Shown: positions 1-6,425, counted from the stretch's first letter. The stretch is DNA of 8,242 bases from JBMZCV01 sp049613665 (GCA_049613665.1 JBMZCV010000204.1:1-8242); one strand, 5' to 3'. Notes: generated by a model not told the origin, from the sequence alone. Made by a program: numbers and translations.

Positions 1-230
1 TATTATTATAGGAAGTATTTTGCAAATGGATAGCGACAGATAATTATTTTTTCGGTAATAATCTAATGAATCGTATCATCTCATTTTTTTTACTAGGATT
101 TGTTAGGATTATATGATTTTTAGGATTTGTTAGGATTTTTTTTCTGGGATTATATGATTTTTTTTGTTATTATTATAGGAAATATTTTGCAAATGGATAG
201 CGATAGATAATTATTTTTTCGGTAATAATC
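1..230. repeat. 63-bp direct repeat pair (1-63 and 168-230)
   Basis: The segments 1-63 and 168-230 match at 61 of 63 positions by eye. The two differences are G/A at the 15th base and C/T within TAGCGAYAGA. The copies are offset by 167 bp. Both begin TATTATTATAGGA, contain TTTTGCAAATGGATAGCGA and end in the TTCGGTAATAATC core. Copy 1 then passes into the GGATT block, while copy 2 passes into a full core ending ATACAGAC, so the same left block is joined to different right blocks. Confidence 0.9.
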
Positions 231-394
231 CAATTCATCATATCATCTAATAAATCATAATACAGACAAAAAGGAATACGAGCAGAGATTATATTTCGGC
301 AATAATCCAACTCAACTCATTCTTTTACTAGGATTGTATGATTTGTAGGATTTGTTAGGATTTTTTTTTCTGGGATTATATGATTTTTTTGTTA
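93..394. repeat. GGATT-rich block, two copies (93-169 and 328-394)
   Basis: Both copies start CTAGGATT, contain several TAGGATT words (94, 104, 121, 131 in the first; 329, 346, 356 in the second) and end with CTGGGATTATATGAT plus a T run and GTTA. The last 49 bp (121-169 and 346-394) are the same apart from T-run lengths of 8 versus 9 and 8 versus 7. The left parts differ by a deletion or expansion of the TAGGATT words, as expected from slippage. Read on the other strand this block gives ATCATATAATCC and AATCCTA words that resemble the forward core, so the array contains sister sequences in opposite orientation. Confidence 0.85.
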
Positions 395-411
395 AAGTAT
401 CAAAACGATGA

Positions 412-565
412 AAGGAATACGAACAGATGTATTTTTTCGGCAATAATCCAACTCATCATATCATCCAATAAATCATAATACAGACGAAAAGGAATACGAG
501 CAGAGATTATATTTCGGCAATAATCCAACTCATCATATCATCTAATAAATCATAATACAGACGAA
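412..565. repeat. 77-bp tandem repeat, two units
   Basis: Units 412-488 and 489-565 are adjacent with period exactly 77 and match at about 70 of 77 positions. Most differences cluster in the 15 bases before TTCGG. The unit starts AAGGAATACGA and ends ATACAGACGAA. A third unit in the same phase runs 271-314 before it breaks off. The sequence at 194-270 also keeps the 77-bp phase, although its first half is replaced by the other repeat type. In the unit, GATTAT and ATAATC flank ATTTCGGCA, giving a short stem-loop (286-306 and 504-524). In the 412 unit several stem bases change on both sides so that pairing is largely kept. Confidence 0.9.
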
Positions 566-579
566 ATAAATAAAATAAC

Positions 580-978
580 ATGAAATACAAACAACTGACA
601 CATAAAATAATTGGCTGTGCTATGAAAGTGCATAGTACCTTGGGCAATGGATTTCAAGAAGTCATTTATCAAAGAGCCTTAGCTATTGAAATGGAAAAGC
701 AAGGCTTGTCTTTTAAAAGAGAAATGGAAATGGCGATTTTTTATGATGGCACGCAAATAGGAACAAGGCGAGTAGATTTTTTTGTAGAAGAAATAATTAT
801 GCTTGAGCTAAAAGCTGTCATAAAATTGGAAGACGTACATTTGGCACAAGCGATGAACTATTGTCAAGTATATAACTTGCCTATTGGTTTGTTAATCAAT
901 TTCGGTTCTAGAAGTCTTCATTTCAAAAGGGTTTATAATCTCAATCATGCGGAGAATAAAGCCTACAAAAAGCCTTAA
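580..978 (+). CDS. GxxExxY family protein (PD-(D/E)xK nuclease-like)
   Basis: The 132-residue protein belongs to the GxxExxY family (PDDEXK_3 type), named for a motif seen here as G24-FQ-E27-VI-Y30. It also carries the core of a PD-(D/E)xK nuclease fold: D66 in RRVDFF, E76 and K78 in LELKA, then Q90-xxx-Y94, the QxxxY element of RecB-like nucleases. Length is normal for the family and there is no signal peptide or membrane segment, so it is probably cytoplasmic. The biological role of the family is not established; nuclease activity is inferred from the residues. The start is the first ATG after the repeat array, with no Shine-Dalgarno, as usual in this phylum. It ends 27 bp before hsdR on the same strand, so the two may share a transcript. 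Family assignment is secure, function is not. Confidence 0.9.
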   Translation: MKYKQLTHKIIGCAMKVHSTLGNGFQEVIYQRALAIEMEKQGLSFKREMEMAIFYDGTQIGTRRVDFFVEEIIMLELKAVIKLEDVHLAQAMNYCQVYNLPIGLLINFGSRSLHFKRVYNLNHAENKAYKKP

Positions 979-1005
979 ATTATTTATTTAGACAAAAAAA
1001 TAAGA

Positions 1006-4000
1006 ATGACTAAGCTCACAAACACAAAAGAAAACGGTTTTGAAAAACATATTGCAGACTATTTGGTGGAAAACAACAAATATGTTTTGCGGAAAAATGA
1101 CGATTACGACAAAATAAATTGTATTGATTCTGACTTATTGTTTCAGTTTTTGGAAGCCACACAGCCCAAAGCTTTAGCCAAAATCAAACGCTACCACAAA
1201 GACCTTTTTAAGAAAAAAATCATTAAACGCCTCAACGACCAAATCAAGTTAAAAGGCGTGATAGAAGTTTTGCGAAAAGGCATTAGAGAAGGTTTTACAG
1301 ACACAAAGCTGCATTTGTTTTATGACAAACCAGTATCTAAATACAATGCAAAAGCGAGAGCAAATTATGTTGCCAACATTTTTTCGGTAATACGACAAGT
1401 ATATTTTTCGCCTAACAACAAAAAATCATTAGACTTAGTTACTTTCATCAATGGTTTGCCTGTTATGAGTTTTGAACTCAAAAACGAACTGACAAAGCAA
1501 AATGTGCAACACGCCATTAAACAATATAAAGAAGATAGAGACCCCAAAGAAGAGCTATTTCGTTTTGGCCGATTGGTCGTCAATTTTGCAGTAGATAGCG
1601 AAGAAGTATGGATGTGTACCGAACTAAAAAAAGACAAATCTTATTTTTTACCATTTAATAAAGGCTACAATAAGGGAGCAGGCAATCCGCCAAATGATGG
1701 TATTCGCACCGATTATCTTTGGAAAGATATTTTAACAAAAAGCAGCCTCACAAATATCATTCAAAATTTTGCCCAAATCATTACGGAAGACAGGGAATAT
1801 CTCGATAAAAAAGGCAAAAAACGTATTAAGAAAGTCAAAAAGTTGATATTTCCACGTTTTCATCAGCTAGATGCCGTCAGACGCATTTTGAAAGATGCCC
1901 AAGAAAAAGGAGTTGGCCAAAAATATTTAATACAACATTCGGCAGGTTCTGGCAAGAGCAATTCTATTTCGTGGCTGGCTCATCAGCTCACAGATTTGCA
2001 TGACAAACAAGGCACAGCGGCCATTTTCGATACCATTATTGTGATTACAGACCGTAGAGTATTGGACAAACAGATACGAGAAAATATTAAGCAATATCAG
2101 CAAGTAAAAGACTTAGTACAAGCGATTACGGAGGGCAGCAAGCAATTGAAAACGGCTTTGGAAGAAGGCAAAAGAATCATTGTTACGACTATTCAGAAGT
2201 TTCCGTATATTGTGGAGGAAATTGGCGATTTGCCGAGCAACAATTTTGGCATAATCATAGATGAAGCACATAGCAGTTTGAGCGGCCAAATGGCTAGAAA
2301 ACTGAATGAAACTTTAGCGAAAGTGAGCGATGAAACAGAATTGCAAAAGAAATTGAACGATTATGACGAAAATGAAAGTAATGAGATAACAGGCGAAGAT
2401 TTAATCAGAACGATGATAAAAGCTAGAAAGCTGTTGTCTAATGCGAGTTATTTTGCGTTTACGGCTACGCCAAAAAACAAGACCTTGGAACTGTTTGGGC
2501 AGTCTTATCAAGAAGGTGATAGCACCAAATTTAGAGCTTTTCATTTATATTCGATGAAACAAGCGATAGAAGAAGGCTTTATCAAAGATGTATTGCAAAA
2601 TTATACGACATACAAAAGCTATTATGCTTTGCTCAAAAAAATAACAGACGACCCAGAATATGACAAAAAGAAAGCCCAAAAGAAGCTAAAACGTTATGTG
2701 GAAAGTCATGAACATGCTATTAAGAAGAAAGCAGAAATAATGATTGACCATTTTGTAGAAAATGTTGTCATGCAACGAAAAGTAGGTGGCAAGGCAAAAG
2801 CGATGTTGGTAACTAGCAGCCGAAGAAATGCTGTAAAATACAAACAAGCTTTCGACAAATATTTGAAAGCTATCAATAGTCCATACAAAGCCATAGTAGG
2901 ATTTTCGGGCGACATAGATGGCGAAACGGAAGCAAGTTTAAATGGTTTTCCGACTGCCAAAATTCCAAGCGAATTTGAAAAATCAGCTTGTCGTTTTTTA
3001 GTGGTAGCCAACAAGTTTCAGACTGGTTTTGACCAACCTTTGCTGCATACGATGTTTGTCGATAAGAAGTTGGGAGGCGTTAATGCAGTGCAAACTTTGT
3101 CACGTTTAAACCGCAGCCATTTAGACAAAAAAGACACTTTCGTGTTAGATTTTACGAATACGGCGGAAGACATCGAAAAAGCTTTCAAACCTTATTTTGC
3201 AAGTACCATTTTGGGCGAAGCGACAGACCCAAACAAACTGTTTGATTTGCAAGATGCCTTAGACAATTATCAAGTTTATACAAGAGAACAAGTTGAGACA
3301 TTTTCTAACAAAATATTAGCCAATGTTTCGGTTGATAAACTTCATGCTTTATTAGATGAAGCTAGCGATATATTCCGAAATGATTTGGATGAAGAAGAGC
3401 AAGCAGATTTTAGAGCGAAAACAAAAACTTATGTTCGCTTGTATATCTTTCTTTCTCAAATTGTAAATTTTGAAAATGCGTATTTAGAAAGACTGTATAT
3501 TTTCTTGAATCATCTGCAAAATAAATTGGGCGGTGATACTTCGGTAGATTTGGCACAAGGTATTTTGAATAATATTAATATGGATAGCTATCGCTTACAA
3601 TTAGAAACGACAACAAGTGTTGTATTGGAACAAGGCGAAGATTTACAGCCTATTCCAACCGAAATGAGAGGCGGAGTAAGTGAAGCCGAAATTGATAGGT
3701 TGTCGAACATACTTGAAACCTTCAATGGTAAGTATGGAACTGAATTTGGCGAGTTTGACAAAGTTCGGAGAATGACGAAAGAGATAGCAAATGATGTAGC
3801 CAAAAATGAAGATTTGCTAAATTCAATAAAATATTCTGATGAACAAAACGCAAAAATAACAAGCGATAAAATTGCTCAAGAAGAGTTATTAAATCACGTC
3901 ACGACAAATTTTGATTTTTACAAATTTATTATCGACAATAAGGAAGCAAAAGAAGATTTTAATGCTATGATGTTTGGTATGGTGCAAGAAATTGTTAAAT

Positions 4001-4023
4001 TAAATGCTAGGAAACTATTATGA
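1006..4023 (+). CDS. hsdR: Type I restriction endonuclease R subunit (HsdR)
   Basis: A full-length HsdR of 1005 residues, the ATP-driven translocase and nuclease subunit of a type I restriction enzyme that cuts DNA lacking the host methylation pattern. The nuclease domain shows D143, E157 and K159 (LDLVTF...FELK), the spacing known for the EcoR124I R subunit, followed by AIKQY. The superfamily 2 helicase motor follows: Walker A HSAGSGKS with K317, DEAH at 419-422, FTATP at 485-489, motif V NKFQTGFDQP at 669-678 and motif VI QTLSRLNRS at 696-704. The helical C-terminal region (about 730-1005) would contact the methyltransferase core. All key residues are present, so it appears intact. To act it needs HsdM and HsdS, neither of which is in the window. 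It sits 27 bp after the GxxExxY gene and ends just before a strong stem-loop. Confidence 0.95.
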   Translation: MTKLTNTKENGFEKHIADYLVENNKYVLRKNDDYDKINCIDSDLLFQFLEATQPKALAKIKRYHKDLFKKKIIKRLNDQIKLKGVIEVLRKGIREGFTDTKLHLFYDKPVSKYNAKARANYVANIFSVIRQVYFSPNNKKSLDLVTFINGLPVMSFELKNELTKQNVQHAIKQYKEDRDPKEELFRFGRLVVNFAVDSEEVWMCTELKKDKSYFLPFNKGYNKGAGNPPNDGIRTDYLWKDILTKSSLTNIIQNFAQIITEDREYLDKKGKKRIKKVKKLIFPRFHQLDAVRRILKDAQEKGVGQKYLIQHSAGSGKSNSISWLAHQLTDLHDKQGTAAIFDTIIVITDRRVLDKQIRENIKQYQQVKDLVQAITEGSKQLKTALEEGKRIIVTTIQKFPYIVEEIGDLPSNNFGIIIDEAHSSLSGQMARKLNETLAKVSDETELQKKLNDYDENESNEITGEDLIRTMIKARKLLSNASYFAFTATPKNKTLELFGQSYQEGDSTKFRAFHLYSMKQAIEEGFIKDVLQNYTTYKSYYALLKKITDDPEYDKKKAQKKLKRYVESHEHAIKKKAEIMIDHFVENVVMQRKVGGKAKAMLVTSSRRNAVKYKQAFDKYLKAINSPYKAIVGFSGDIDGETEASLNGFPTAKIPSEFEKSACRFLVVANKFQTGFDQPLLHTMFVDKKLGGVNAVQTLSRLNRSHLDKKDTFVLDFTNTAEDIEKAFKPYFASTILGEATDPNKLFDLQDALDNYQVYTREQVETFSNKILANVSVDKLHALLDEASDIFRNDLDEEEQADFRAKTKTYVRLYIFLSQIVNFENAYLERLYIFLNHLQNKLGGDTSVDLAQGILNNINMDSYRLQLETTTSVVLEQGEDLQPIPTEMRGGVSEAEIDRLSNILETFNGKYGTEFGEFDKVRRMTKEIANDVAKNEDLLNSIKYSDEQNAKITSDKIAQEELLNHVTTNFDFYKFIIDNKEAKEDFNAMMFGMVQEIVKLNARKLL

Positions 4024-4035
4024 TATAAGTAAAAA

Positions 4036-4073
4036 AAATGCTTGCAGAATATTTTATTATTCTGCAAGCATTT
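4036..4073. terminator. Bidirectional stem-loop terminator between hsdR and nfu
   Basis: A perfect 16-bp inverted repeat (arms 4036-4051 and 4058-4073, core GCTTGCAGAATA) encloses a 6-nt loop, TTTTAT. The gene pair is convergent: hsdR stops at 4023 and nfu ends at 4104. On the minus strand the stem is followed by a T run (complement of the A tract 4031-4038), giving a classic intrinsic terminator for nfu. In the hsdR direction it is followed only by TTTGATTTTC, so termination there may be less complete. Confidence 0.9.
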
Positions 4074-4103
4074 GATTTTCAGTTTAAAACAAATAATTTT
4101 TTT

Positions 4104-4715
4104 TTATAAAGCTTCTGCTACAACTTCTTGTACTTCTGGCACCATTCGCTTCAACAAGCCTTCAATGCCAGCTTTTAGCGTAATGCTTGAAGATGGACAG
4201 CCACTACAAGAACCTTGCATTCCGAGTGTTACGATGCCTTCTTCATAGCTGCGAAATACGATAGAACCGCCATCGCCTTCTACGGCAGGTTGCACATATT
4301 TGGTCAGCATTTCTTTAATTTTTTTCACGGTTTCAGGGTCGTCTTCCGCAATTCTATTTGGGTCGCCGCCGCTATGATTATCCATATAATCGTTGATGGC
4401 ATCTGGATTGATAATTGATTTTTCGTCGCCTACATAAGCTCTGATAAATTCACGCAAAGTAGGTATAAGTTCAATCCAATCGGTAGCTAAAGCTTTGGTA
4501 ATCGTAACGAAGTTGTTCATGATGAAAACGCCATTTACACTTTCAAAACCTTCAAATAGAGCAGTTGCTAAAGGCGAAATACCTGCTGCATCTTCGGCAG
4601 TGCGAAAATCGGCAGAGTTTTGAGCAAATAACATTCTGTTCAACACAAATTTCATACTTTCAGGATTGGGCGTAGCTTCGGTATATATGCTAACAACTCG
4701 TTTTGTAATAGACAT
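4104..4715 (-). CDS. Nfu-type iron-sulfur cluster carrier protein
   Basis: A cytoplasmic 203-residue protein of the Nfu family, which accepts an iron-sulfur cluster and passes it to target enzymes. An Nfu N-terminal domain (about 8-95) opens with the typical YTEATPNPESMKF. A NifU C-terminal domain follows (about 129-195) with VEGDGGSIVF and the cluster-binding pair C170-SG-C173 in CSGCPSS. The linker (about 97-125) is acidic and polar. Domain order and length match the Nfu1/NfuA-like proteins common in Bacteroidota, and both cysteines are present. No other suf or isc gene is nearby, so it appears to be a stand-alone gene with its own promoter candidate about 115 bp upstream. The start is the ATG directly preceding the conserved N-terminal domain; the leader is AT-rich with no Shine-Dalgarno. 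Confidence 0.93.
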   Translation of the reverse strand: MSITKRVVSIYTEATPNPESMKFVLNRMLFAQNSADFRTAEDAAGISPLATALFEGFESVNGVFIMNNFVTITKALATDWIELIPTLREFIRAYVGDEKSIINPDAINDYMDNHSGGDPNRIAEDDPETVKKIKEMLTKYVQPAVEGDGGSIVFRSYEEGIVTLGMQGSCSGCPSSSITLKAGIEGLLKRMVPEVQEVVAEAL

Positions 4716-4827
4716 GATAAACGATTTTTTGTTTTTATATTTTAAATATCAAAATTTTTGCAGAAGTATATTTATTATACACGCTGTTTTTCTAAGTTAC
4801 AACAAGCTTCTGGCTTTTTTAGTTTTG

Positions 4828-4835
4828 CAAAGTTA
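4828..4835 (-). promoter_or_regulatory. Candidate -7 promoter element for nfu
   Basis: On the minus strand this reads TAACTTTG, a full match to the Bacteroidota -7 consensus TAnnTTTG, and is followed by CA. It lies in the 152-bp gap between the membrane protein gene and nfu, giving a transcript leader of roughly 105 nt. No clear -33 TTTG is seen at the expected distance upstream, so the assignment rests on the -7 match and its position. Confidence 0.55.
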
Positions 4836-4867
4836 CGAAAAACTTAGGCATTTTTTTTTAAGGCTGT

Positions 4868-5464
4868 TTAAATATCTTCAAATTCGTGCAAACAGGCTTT
4901 CAAATGCTCATAATAAGTGCCAATATTTTTGTTTAAATACCATCTTAAAAAAGGAAAATAGAGCAAAGCAATGATAGAAGAAATACCCAAAAGTTGCCAA
5001 AAGGTATCGGCATATATCGTTTGATGAATGGCATAGTAGCCGCCAAAAATACCGACAAATGGCGATAAAATGCCAGCTATTTGACTAATCGACAAACTCC
5101 ATTTTATGCGAGTAACTAAGCTTTGCAAATTTTGCTTGATATTTTTATTTTTCTTATCATTAAATTGATGTAATTTTATATAAGTAGCAATATAAATGGG
5201 TAAATTGATGAGCCAGAGCAAAATAAGCATGAAAAGTAAAGGCTTGGCGATAAAATGGAGTGTACTAAAACTTGCGATAAACAACATAATACTTATCGAA
5301 GCAAAGATAGCGACATCTAGCCAGAAGGCTTTTTTCAGCTTTTTGAGTGCCGAAACTACACGCTTTTTCAGCAAAACATTGAGTTGAGCTTCATTTAAAT
5401 GTTGTTGCTCAATGTGTTTGTCAGAAAACTGTTGCCATTTTTTTTTAAAATCATCTAATTCCAT
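4868..5464 (-). CDS. Four-helix membrane protein, likely partner of the adjacent ECF sigma factor
   Basis: A 198-residue inner-membrane protein with no recognised catalytic domain. The first 45 residues are polar, charged and probably cytoplasmic (starting MELDDFKKKW, rich in Lys/Gln). Four hydrophobic segments follow at about 47-68, 74-97, 123-147 and 153-173, with a basic loop (KKNKNIK) near residue 104. The gene starts 49 bp after the stop of the sigma factor gene and on the same strand, so co-transcription is likely. In Bacteroidota, small membrane proteins with an MxLDDLKxxW-like start often follow ECF sigma genes, and this suggests an anti-sigma or signal-sensing role. That role is an inference from position. 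No zinc-binding anti-sigma motif (HxxxCxxC) is present in the N-terminal region, so it is not of that well-known class. Confidence 0.75.
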   Translation of the reverse strand: MELDDFKKKWQQFSDKHIEQQHLNEAQLNVLLKKRVVSALKKLKKAFWLDVAIFASISIMLFIASFSTLHFIAKPLLFMLILLWLINLPIYIATYIKLHQFNDKKNKNIKQNLQSLVTRIKWSLSISQIAGILSPFVGIFGGYYAIHQTIYADTFWQLLGISSIIALLYFPFLRWYLNKNIGTYYEHLKACLHEFEDI

Positions 5465-5513
5465 ATTTTTTTGTCTAACTACTTAAAGTGTAAATAACAA
5501 GATGTAAAAAAGA

Positions 5514-6020
5514 TTACTTTTTTTGCACCATTTTTTTCAATTTTAATTTAATGCGATGCAATTTTACACCAATATGATTGCTCGAAATACCCAGCATATC
5601 AGCTATTTTTTCGTAAGAATAATCTTCTAAATATAGCATAACAATAGCTTTTTCCAAATCTTTTAGCTTTGCGATAGCTGCATACATTTGTGCCAGCTTT
5701 TCGTCTTCTTCAATGCTTATCGTGTCTATAAACTTGTTTAAAAATACGTCATCGGACTGAAAATTTTGCGTTTTTATTTGCCTTTTTTGTTTGCGAAAGC
5801 TAGAAATGGCCGTATTCAAAGCAATGCGATACATCCATGTGCTGATTTTTGCCTGCCCACGAAAATTAGGATAAGCACGCCACAACTGCAATAGCATTTC
5901 CTGCAACAAATCTTGTCGGTCTGTTGCGGTGTGAGCATATAAATTGCAGATTTTATGCAAAATGCCTTGATGTTTGCTTATGTTGTGAACAAATTTTTTA
6001 TGTAACTGCTCATCAGTCAT
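5514..6020 (-). CDS. RNA polymerase ECF-type sigma factor
   Basis: A 168-residue sigma-70 family protein of the extracytoplasmic-function class, which directs RNA polymerase to a dedicated set of promoters. Region 2 spans about 10-80 with DLLQEMLLQLWRAYPNFRG and STWMYRIALNTAIS, the core-binding and -10 recognition helices. Region 4 spans about 110-163 with a helix-turn-helix YEKIADMLGISSNHIGVKLH that would read the -35 element. Regions 1 and 3 are absent, as expected for ECF factors. No C-terminal extension is present. The gene for a membrane protein follows directly and is its likely regulator. A candidate promoter lies about 40 bp upstream. The start chosen is the only ATG ahead of region 2, in the context ATATATG. 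What signal it answers cannot be told from the sequence. Confidence 0.93.
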   Translation of the reverse strand: MTDEQLHKKFVHNISKHQGILHKICNLYAHTATDRQDLLQEMLLQLWRAYPNFRGQAKISTWMYRIALNTAISSFRKQKRQIKTQNFQSDDVFLNKFIDTISIEEDEKLAQMYAAIAKLKDLEKAIVMLYLEDYSYEKIADMLGISSNHIGVKLHRIKLKLKKMVQKK

Positions 6021-6060
6021 ATATTAGCTTGAAATAACATGAGGAATGTAAGTACCTAGA

Positions 6061-6068
6061 CAAAAATA
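6061..6068 (-). promoter_or_regulatory. Candidate -7 promoter element for the sigma factor gene
   Basis: The minus strand reads TATTTTTG, matching TAnnTTTG. A TTTG word occurs 15 bases upstream, which is closer than the usual spacing of about 19 for the -33 element. The implied leader is about 33 nt. The background is T-rich, so a chance match is possible. Confidence 0.4.
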
Positions 6069-6087
6069 AATATACGTCTCGTCCAAA

Positions 6088-6179
6088 CTAACACCTTGAT
6101 TGTCAATGCGTTAGCAACGAATCTGCCGTTTATTAAATAGTGCTTGGCACTTAGCTGTAAAATTCGGTTCGATTAGCTA
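6088..6179 (-). other. Cluster of consecutive hairpins, possible structured RNA or repeat element
   Basis: Four adjoining stem-loops can be drawn. At 6088-6114 (minus strand) CTAACGC..GGTGTTAG encloses TTGA-CAA-TCAA, giving 11 pairs including one G-U, with one mismatch and a CAA loop. At 6116-6130 AACG pairs with CGTT. At 6139-6151 AGTGC pairs with GCACT, again around a CAA loop. At 6152-6179 TAGCT/AGCTA and AAT-CG/CG-ATT combine into a 10-bp stem with small bulges. No tRNA or familiar RNA family is recognised. It lies upstream of the predicted sigma gene start of transcription, so it is probably not that gene's leader. The strand is assigned only because the neighbouring genes run that way. 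Confidence 0.4.
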
Positions 6180-6272
6180 CTTGAATTTGGTAGATATTAG
6201 GTAAGTCGTTGTTGGAGAGGAAATATTACAAGATAGGTGTTTTTTTTTCGTTTTTTTTTTTTTAAGAAATAT

Positions 6273-6425
6273 AACTAAAAGCTCAGAAGCTATTTTTTAG
6301 CATACTGTAAAGTAAATTATGTAAATCTTTTTTTAAATATTATCTATTTGTTGAAACGTGACAGATTTTCAAAACCTGTCACGTTTAAGATGGTTTTTTT
6401 ACTTGTATGCTCAACTAAAAGCTCA
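6273..6425. repeat. 13-bp direct repeats bracketing a small inverted-repeat segment
   Basis: AACTAAAAGCTCA occurs at 6273-6285 and again at 6413-6425. Between them lies a segment that starts AGCATAC (6299-6305) and ends with its reverse complement GTATGCT (6405-6411). The match continues inward as AAGTAAA (6309-6315, after a 3-base offset) and TTTACTT (6398-6404). This resembles the layout of a tiny non-autonomous element, but the left direct repeat is 13 bp away from the inverted repeat rather than touching it. Confidence 0.35.
6354..6386. repeat. Perfect 11-bp palindrome downstream of rluF
   Basis: AAACGTGACAG (6354-6364) and CTGTCACGTTT (6376-6386) form a perfect stem around an 11-nt loop. 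It lies 56 bp past the rluF stop codon on the transcript side, so it may help end or stabilise that mRNA. No T run follows directly on the minus strand; on the plus strand a run of seven T starts 7 bases later. Palindromes of this CCTGTCACGTTT/CCTGTCAGGTTT type are, from memory, dispersed in many Bacteroidota genomes. Confidence 0.7.

Larger units (their letters stand above)
1..565. repeat. Mosaic repeat array upstream of the GxxExxY gene
   Basis: This 565-bp stretch holds no convincing gene. It is a patchwork of three related repeat types. Five copies of a core starting TTCGG(C/T)AATAATC begin at 51, 218, 295, 436 and 513. The core is preceded either by a 63-bp block (copies 1-63 and 168-230) or by a block starting AAGGAATACGA (271, 412, 489). 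Full cores run on to a conserved end ATCATAATACAGAC (ending at 267, 485 and 562). Two copies instead break into a GGATT-rich block after a shared TTTTACTAGGATT junction (88-100 and 323-335). The unit length of 77 bp is not a multiple of three and every frame is interrupted, so it is noncoding. The last unit ends 14 bp before the ATG of the GxxExxY gene. From memory, similar AATCC/CAGAC-type repeats accompany GxxExxY genes in other Bacteroidota; this was not checked. Confidence 0.85.

Noticed and set aside
1..565. CRISPR-like array
   Set aside because: The repeated units are long (63-77 bp), two abut without a spacer, and there are no unique spacers of regular length and no cas gene.
1365..1637. 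Minus-strand reading frames inside hsdR (also 2706-3014 and 3588-3803)
   Set aside because: They lie antisense to a well-supported gene and show no recognisable domain.
4042..4248. Small + strand reading frame
   Set aside because: It starts inside the terminator stem and then runs antisense to nfu; no domain.
4666..4974. Small + strand reading frame upstream of nfu
   Set aside because: It overlaps two minus-strand genes and the nfu promoter candidate; composition is that of AT-rich noise.
6152..6179. tRNA-like GGTTCGATT sequence
   Set aside because: No acceptor stem, anticodon arm or correctly paired T-arm can be built around it.
6240..6263. Long T tracts as a terminator of an upstream gene
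   Set aside because: No stem precedes them on the + strand and no + strand gene is present; they are most simply homopolymer tracts.
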